DNA of 64,000 nt from Chryseobacterium nakagawai (GTDB lineage Bacteria; Bacteroidota; Bacteroidia; Flavobacteriales; Weeksellaceae), in NCBI RefSeq assembly GCF_900637665.1, contig NZ_LR134386.1, forward strand, positions 2,224,501 to 2,288,500. The letters run 5' to 3'. Under the pieces are notes generated by a model, which saw only the letters and a list, made by a program, of their open reading frames with translations, did no database searches and was not told the DNA's origin. Position numbers and translations under genes: made by a program. Shown here piece after piece: positions 61,061 to 64,000 of this stretch (positions are counted from its first letter, which is position 1; every line of letters begins with the position of its first letter).

Positions 61061-62024
61061 TAACATTCATATTCCTGTTTTGGGAATATCGCTTTGGCAG
61101 ATGTTTCAGATTTATATCTCCGGGATTTTCAAAGGGAAAATTGGGCGAAAAGCAGCTGCTATTTCCTGGAGCTTTACCATAAGTTTATTCCCTTTTATTC
61201 TGTTCCTGCTTTCGGTACTGCCTTATATGCCACATTATGATAAACTTCAGTTTTATATTTTTGAGGTGCTGATGCATAACGTTTTCCCATCCAATATGGA
61301 AGGTGATGTGAGAGGCTATATCGAAACTAATATTATCCCCAATATGAAAGGGATCAGTAACCTTACCATTGTATTAGCACTCATTTTTGCTACAAACGGT
61401 ACTTTTTCCTTGATTAATGGATTTAATGAAAATACAGAAGAAAAGCTCAGTGATGTAAAAGAATTCATCCTTTCGTTCTTTATCACTATAGGCTTTATTA
61501 CGATTGTGTTTTTGACGCTTTTCGGAGTTTATTATGTAGAGGTTGTTATGAAGCTTTTTGCTCCCGCCTATGACGTAACATGGCTGGTGGATAACCTTTC
61601 CAGTATCATTGGTTTTGTTTCCTTCCCATTGTTTTATTTTATCCTTTTGACCTTATTTTACTGGTTGGGAACCGTGAAAATTACAAGATTCAGACAGGCT
61701 GTTCCGGGGGCGATTCTGACCACTGTATTGTTTTTACTTACAACCTATATTTTTGCAATCTACGTAAAAGATATTGCCCGATATAATGTTTTGTATGGAT
61801 CTATTGGAAGTATGATCCTGCTGATGGTATGGGTAAATGTGAATGTATATCTTTTGCTCTTTGGAAATGAACTGAACATGGCAATCAGAAAACTCAGAAT
61901 TGAGAAGCTATTGTCAGACGAAACACAGAAAGAAACAGTTCACTATCACACGCCCATTACAGAGCCAGATTTTGAAAGTGATGAATCGCACAGAAGAAAG
62001 TTGGGAGACCAGAAGAAGAATTAA
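61011..62024 (+). CDS. YihY/virulence factor BrkB family inner-membrane protein
   Basis: 337 aa with six main spans. Family features are FKGKIGRKAAAISWSFTISLFPFILFLLSVLPYMP (about 37-71), NGTFSLINGFNENTEEK (about 127-143), PGAILTTVLFLLTTYIFAIYVKDIARYNVLYGSIGSMILLMVWVNVNVYLLLFGNELN (about 232-290), and a charged C-terminal tail with a His-rich end. Function is unproven; the old RNase BN label is wrong for the family. The gene ends in a TTAA shared with the stop of nhaA, so the two convergent genes overlap by 4 nt. Confidence 0.9.
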   Translation: MSVKVPRFILKVQEFFDNIHIPVLGISLWQMFQIYISGIFKGKIGRKAAAISWSFTISLFPFILFLLSVLPYMPHYDKLQFYIFEVLMHNVFPSNMEGDVRGYIETNIIPNMKGISNLTIVLALIFATNGTFSLINGFNENTEEKLSDVKEFILSFFITIGFITIVFLTLFGVYYVEVVMKLFAPAYDVTWLVDNLSSIIGFVSFPLFYFILLTLFYWLGTVKITRFRQAVPGAILTTVLFLLTTYIFAIYVKDIARYNVLYGSIGSMILLMVWVNVNVYLLLFGNELNMAIRKLRIEKLLSDETQKETVHYHTPITEPDFESDESHRRKLGDQKKN

Positions 62025-63199
62025 TCTTCCTCCGGTTCCATATTTCCTTTAGAACTTAGATTTAAAATTATAAATCCTAAAATTGCTGCAATAAAAGAGG
62101 CAATCAGGATGGCAAATTTAGCTTCATCCTGAATCTCAATCTCACCTTTAAATGATAATAAAGCAATAAAGATGGACATTGTAAATCCGATTCCGGCCAG
62201 AAGTCCTACGCCTATCATCTGAGTCCAGTTACTGTTTTGTGGTAAAGAGCTAAGCTTTAATTTAATGGTGATCAGAGAAAATAAATTAATCCCAATCAGT
62301 TTCCCAAGAATTAATCCACAGATAATTCCTAATCCTAATGTGCTCGTAACACCTGCTACCATTTCATTTGAAAAAGTAATATTAGTATTAGTTAAAGCAA
62401 AAATAGGCATGATTAAAAAACTTACAGGAAGGTGAAGTCGGTGTTCCAGTTTTTCCAATGGTGAAATTTCTACATTGGATGCATTCGTTGGAATTGAAAA
62501 TGCCAGTAAAACTCCTGCTATAGTTGCATGGATTCCTGAGTGATGCAGGAAATACCATAAAAATAATCCGGGAATAATATAAAATATTGTCTTGGTGACT
62601 TTTAAAAAATTTAAGATAAATAACAGAGCTGTTACGCCGAGAGAGAGTAGGAGATAGCTCCAATGAATTTGCTCGGTATAGAAAATAGCAATTACAAGAA
62701 TAGCTCCCAGGTCATCTACAATTGCTAGTGCCGCTAAAAATATTTTGATTGAATTAGGAATCTTCTTTCCTAACATTGAAATAATAGCCAAAGAAAAAGC
62801 AATATCAGTTGCCATCGGAATTCCCCAGCCATTGCCATATTCTGTTCCGGAATTGAAAAGACTGTAAATAACTGCAGGTACAAGCATTCCGCCCACTGCT
62901 GCAAAAATAGGCAATGATGCATTCTTAAAAGAAGAAAGCTCACCTTCTACAAGTTCTCTTTTAATTTCCAGCCCTACCAAAAGGAAAAATACAGCCATCA
63001 GGCCATCATTGATCCAAATGCTGACAGGATATTCCAGCTGAAATAAATGAGTTCCCACTTCCTTGTCCAAAAAGCTCTGAAAGCTTCCTGCAAGAGAAGA
63101 GTTGGCGATAAGTAATGAAATAAGCACGCAGAAAATAAGGATAATTCCTGAGGCTTGACTGTTGTTGAAAAATTTTTTAAAATAAAGTGATAAATTCAT
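62021..63199 (-). CDS. nhaA: Na+/H+ antiporter NhaA
   Basis: 392 aa with about 12 spans, normal length. Signatures: INDGLMAVFFLLVGLEIKRELVEGELSSF (about 62-90), FAAVGGMLVPAVIY (about 98-111), the cation site MATDIAFSLAIISMLG (about 128-143) and the paired Asp of LAALAIVDDLGAILVIAIFYT (about 154-174, D162-D163 region). Exports sodium or lithium in exchange for protons. It starts 2 nt after the RelA/SpoT stop and is therefore probably translated from the same transcript. Confidence 0.94.
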   Translation of the reverse strand: MNLSLYFKKFFNNSQASGIILIFCVLISLLIANSSLAGSFQSFLDKEVGTHLFQLEYPVSIWINDGLMAVFFLLVGLEIKRELVEGELSSFKNASLPIFAAVGGMLVPAVIYSLFNSGTEYGNGWGIPMATDIAFSLAIISMLGKKIPNSIKIFLAALAIVDDLGAILVIAIFYTEQIHWSYLLLSLGVTALLFILNFLKVTKTIFYIIPGLFLWYFLHHSGIHATIAGVLLAFSIPTNASNVEISPLEKLEHRLHLPVSFLIMPIFALTNTNITFSNEMVAGVTSTLGLGIICGLILGKLIGINLFSLITIKLKLSSLPQNSNWTQMIGVGLLAGIGFTMSIFIALLSFKGEIEIQDEAKFAILIASFIAAILGFIILNLSSKGNMEPEED

Positions 63200-63201
63200 G
63201 T

Positions 63202-64000
63202 TTATGATTGTAGTCGTCTCACCCTGGAGACTCCATTAATATTCTTGAGCTTCTTGAAGGTTTCCTCCAATTGCCCCTTATTTTTGACTTCAAGATTGAT
63301 GTTTCCGGTGAAAACACCGTTGTTGGATTCAATAGACATACTTTTCATGTCCATTCCCATACTACCACTAATGACCGTGGTAATATCATTAATCATTCCC
63401 ATTCTGTCAAGACCTTCGATTTCAATTTTCACTCGGTTTTTGAAACTTTCTTCGTTCACCCATTTGGCAGGAATGACACGGTAGTCATATTGTGCTCTAA
63501 GATTAATGGCATTCGGACAGTTATCACTGTGTACCTTGATTCCATCAGAAATAGTGATAAATCCGAAGATCTTGTCTCCCGGAATTACAGTACAGCATTT
63601 TGCATAGGTGTAATTCAGTTTTTCCTCATCTTTTCCAAAGACGATCATATCAAGGTTTTGCTCTTTCGGTTCCTCGAAGTTAACGCTTTTAGATGGAGAC
63701 TTCCTGAATCTTGAAAGTAAGTTGTTGAATACGTTCTTACTTTCAATGTATTTTCTTAAGCTGCTTACATCCAGTTCGTTGCTTTGGAATTTAAGGAAGA
63801 GTTCCTGAGATGATTTTAAGTTAAAAAACTTTTGTAATTTATTAATTTCTTCATCATTGAAATTGATTTTCGCATGACGAAGTTTTCTTTGTAAAATTTC
63901 TTTTCCTTCTTCTACCAACTGGTTTTTCTGGGAATTCAGGTAGCTCTTAATCTTAGATTTAGCTTTTGAAGTGACCACAAACTCCAGCCAGTCAGATTTA
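63202..64000 (-). CDS. RelA/SpoT (p)ppGpp synthetase/hydrolase, C-terminal part
   Basis: The frame is open to the window edge; 265 codons of the C-terminal half are seen. It begins KSDWLEFVVTSKAKSKIKSYL, the TGS-helical junction of long RSH proteins. It then has the zinc-finger/CC region YAKCCTVIPGDKIFGFIT and HSDNCPNAI, and a final ACT domain (about the last 75 residues, KIEIEGLDRMGMINDITTVIS). The catalytic domains lie outside, so whether it is RelA-like or bifunctional cannot be judged. nhaA follows 2 nt after its stop. A GTG at 63978 is only an internal codon. Confidence 0.9.
   Translation of the reverse strand, partial: KSDWLEFVVTSKAKSKIKSYLNSQKNQLVEEGKEILQRKLRHAKINFNDEEINKLQKFFNLKSSQELFLKFQSNELDVSSLRKYIESKNVFNNLLSRFRKSPSKSVNFEEPKEQNLDMIVFGKDEEKLNYTYAKCCTVIPGDKIFGFITISDGIKVHSDNCPNAINLRAQYDYRVIPAKWVNEESFKNRVKIEIEGLDRMGMINDITTVISGSMGMDMKSMSIESNNGVFTGNINLEVKNKGQLEETFKKLKNINGVSRVRRLQS

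Noticed and set aside
63271..63714. 147-aa plus-strand ORF
   Set aside because: Antisense to the RelA/SpoT C-terminus, which has clear ACT and Cys motifs.

Overview
The window looks like chromosome from a Bacteroidota of the class Flavobacteriia, most likely Chryseobacterium or a close Weeksellaceae relative. The base composition is AT-rich. Promoters carry the Bacteroidota -7 box TAnnTTTG instead of a sigma-70 -10 box. There is a fused SecDF, an OMP_b-brl-type TonB-dependent receptor, two secreted enzymes with C-terminal type IX secretion (T9SS) sorting domains, and a small Cys-rich peptide with a double-glycine-type leader of the 'bacteriocin-like' kind common in Chryseobacterium. The assignment rests on protein recognition, not on a search. 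I see no rRNA, tRNA, CRISPR array, insertion sequence or prophage.

Layout. 1-2 kb: end of a two-domain retropepsin-like protease and a convergent fatty-acid hydroxylase/sterol desaturase. 2.2-6.0 kb: a maltodextrin operon (exported GH13 amylase, exported NTF2/SnoaL-like protein, GPH/SLC45-type MFS carrier). 6.3-10.6 kb: GMC oxidoreductase with an MFS partner, pirin, NADPH-dependent FMN reductase. 10.6-17.8 kb: purine cluster purM, an unknown membrane-anchored protein, purN, purH, purD, guaA. Its spacers are unusually rich in repeats, and a promoter-to-terminator mini-transcript with a 24-codon ORF precedes purM. 18-28.6 kb: GNAT-nitrilase fusion, the Cys-rich peptide, UbiB-family kinase, DEAD-family helicase, SGNH hydrolase, lipocalin-like lipoprotein, YqhD-type alcohol dehydrogenase, and a divergent HxlR regulator/lipoamide dehydrogenase pair sharing a long palindrome. 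28.6-35 kb: secreted unknown, peptide deformylase, Crp/Fnr regulator, PEP carboxylase, T9SS subtilase. 35-39 kb: sugar-nucleotide/surface-polysaccharide operon (aminotransferase, membrane protein, galE, methyltransferase, cytidylyltransferase). 39-51 kb: TonB receptor, mltG, dapF, GGFR-repeat lipoprotein, pnuC, amino-acid permease, beta-propeller protein, hemN, T9SS PQQ-type sugar dehydrogenase. 51-64 kb: secDF, TetA-like MFS, arylamine N-acetyltransferase, unknown lipoprotein, tatA-PAP2-TPR operon, trmL, rlmH, a decayed interval with gene remnants, YihY, nhaA and the C-terminus of RelA/SpoT.

Most genes are housekeeping. The points most worth a second look are the Cys-rich leader peptide (19706-19876), the mini-transcript before purM (10653-10788), the HxlR/lpd operator (27077-27128), the heptamer array before guaA (16123-16199), gene remnants at 49.4 and 60.6-61.1 kb, and a group of genes whose promoter boxes sit so close to the start codon that their mRNAs should be leaderless. 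Several starts were moved on the basis of such promoter boxes. I found no clear-cut large new multi-gene system.
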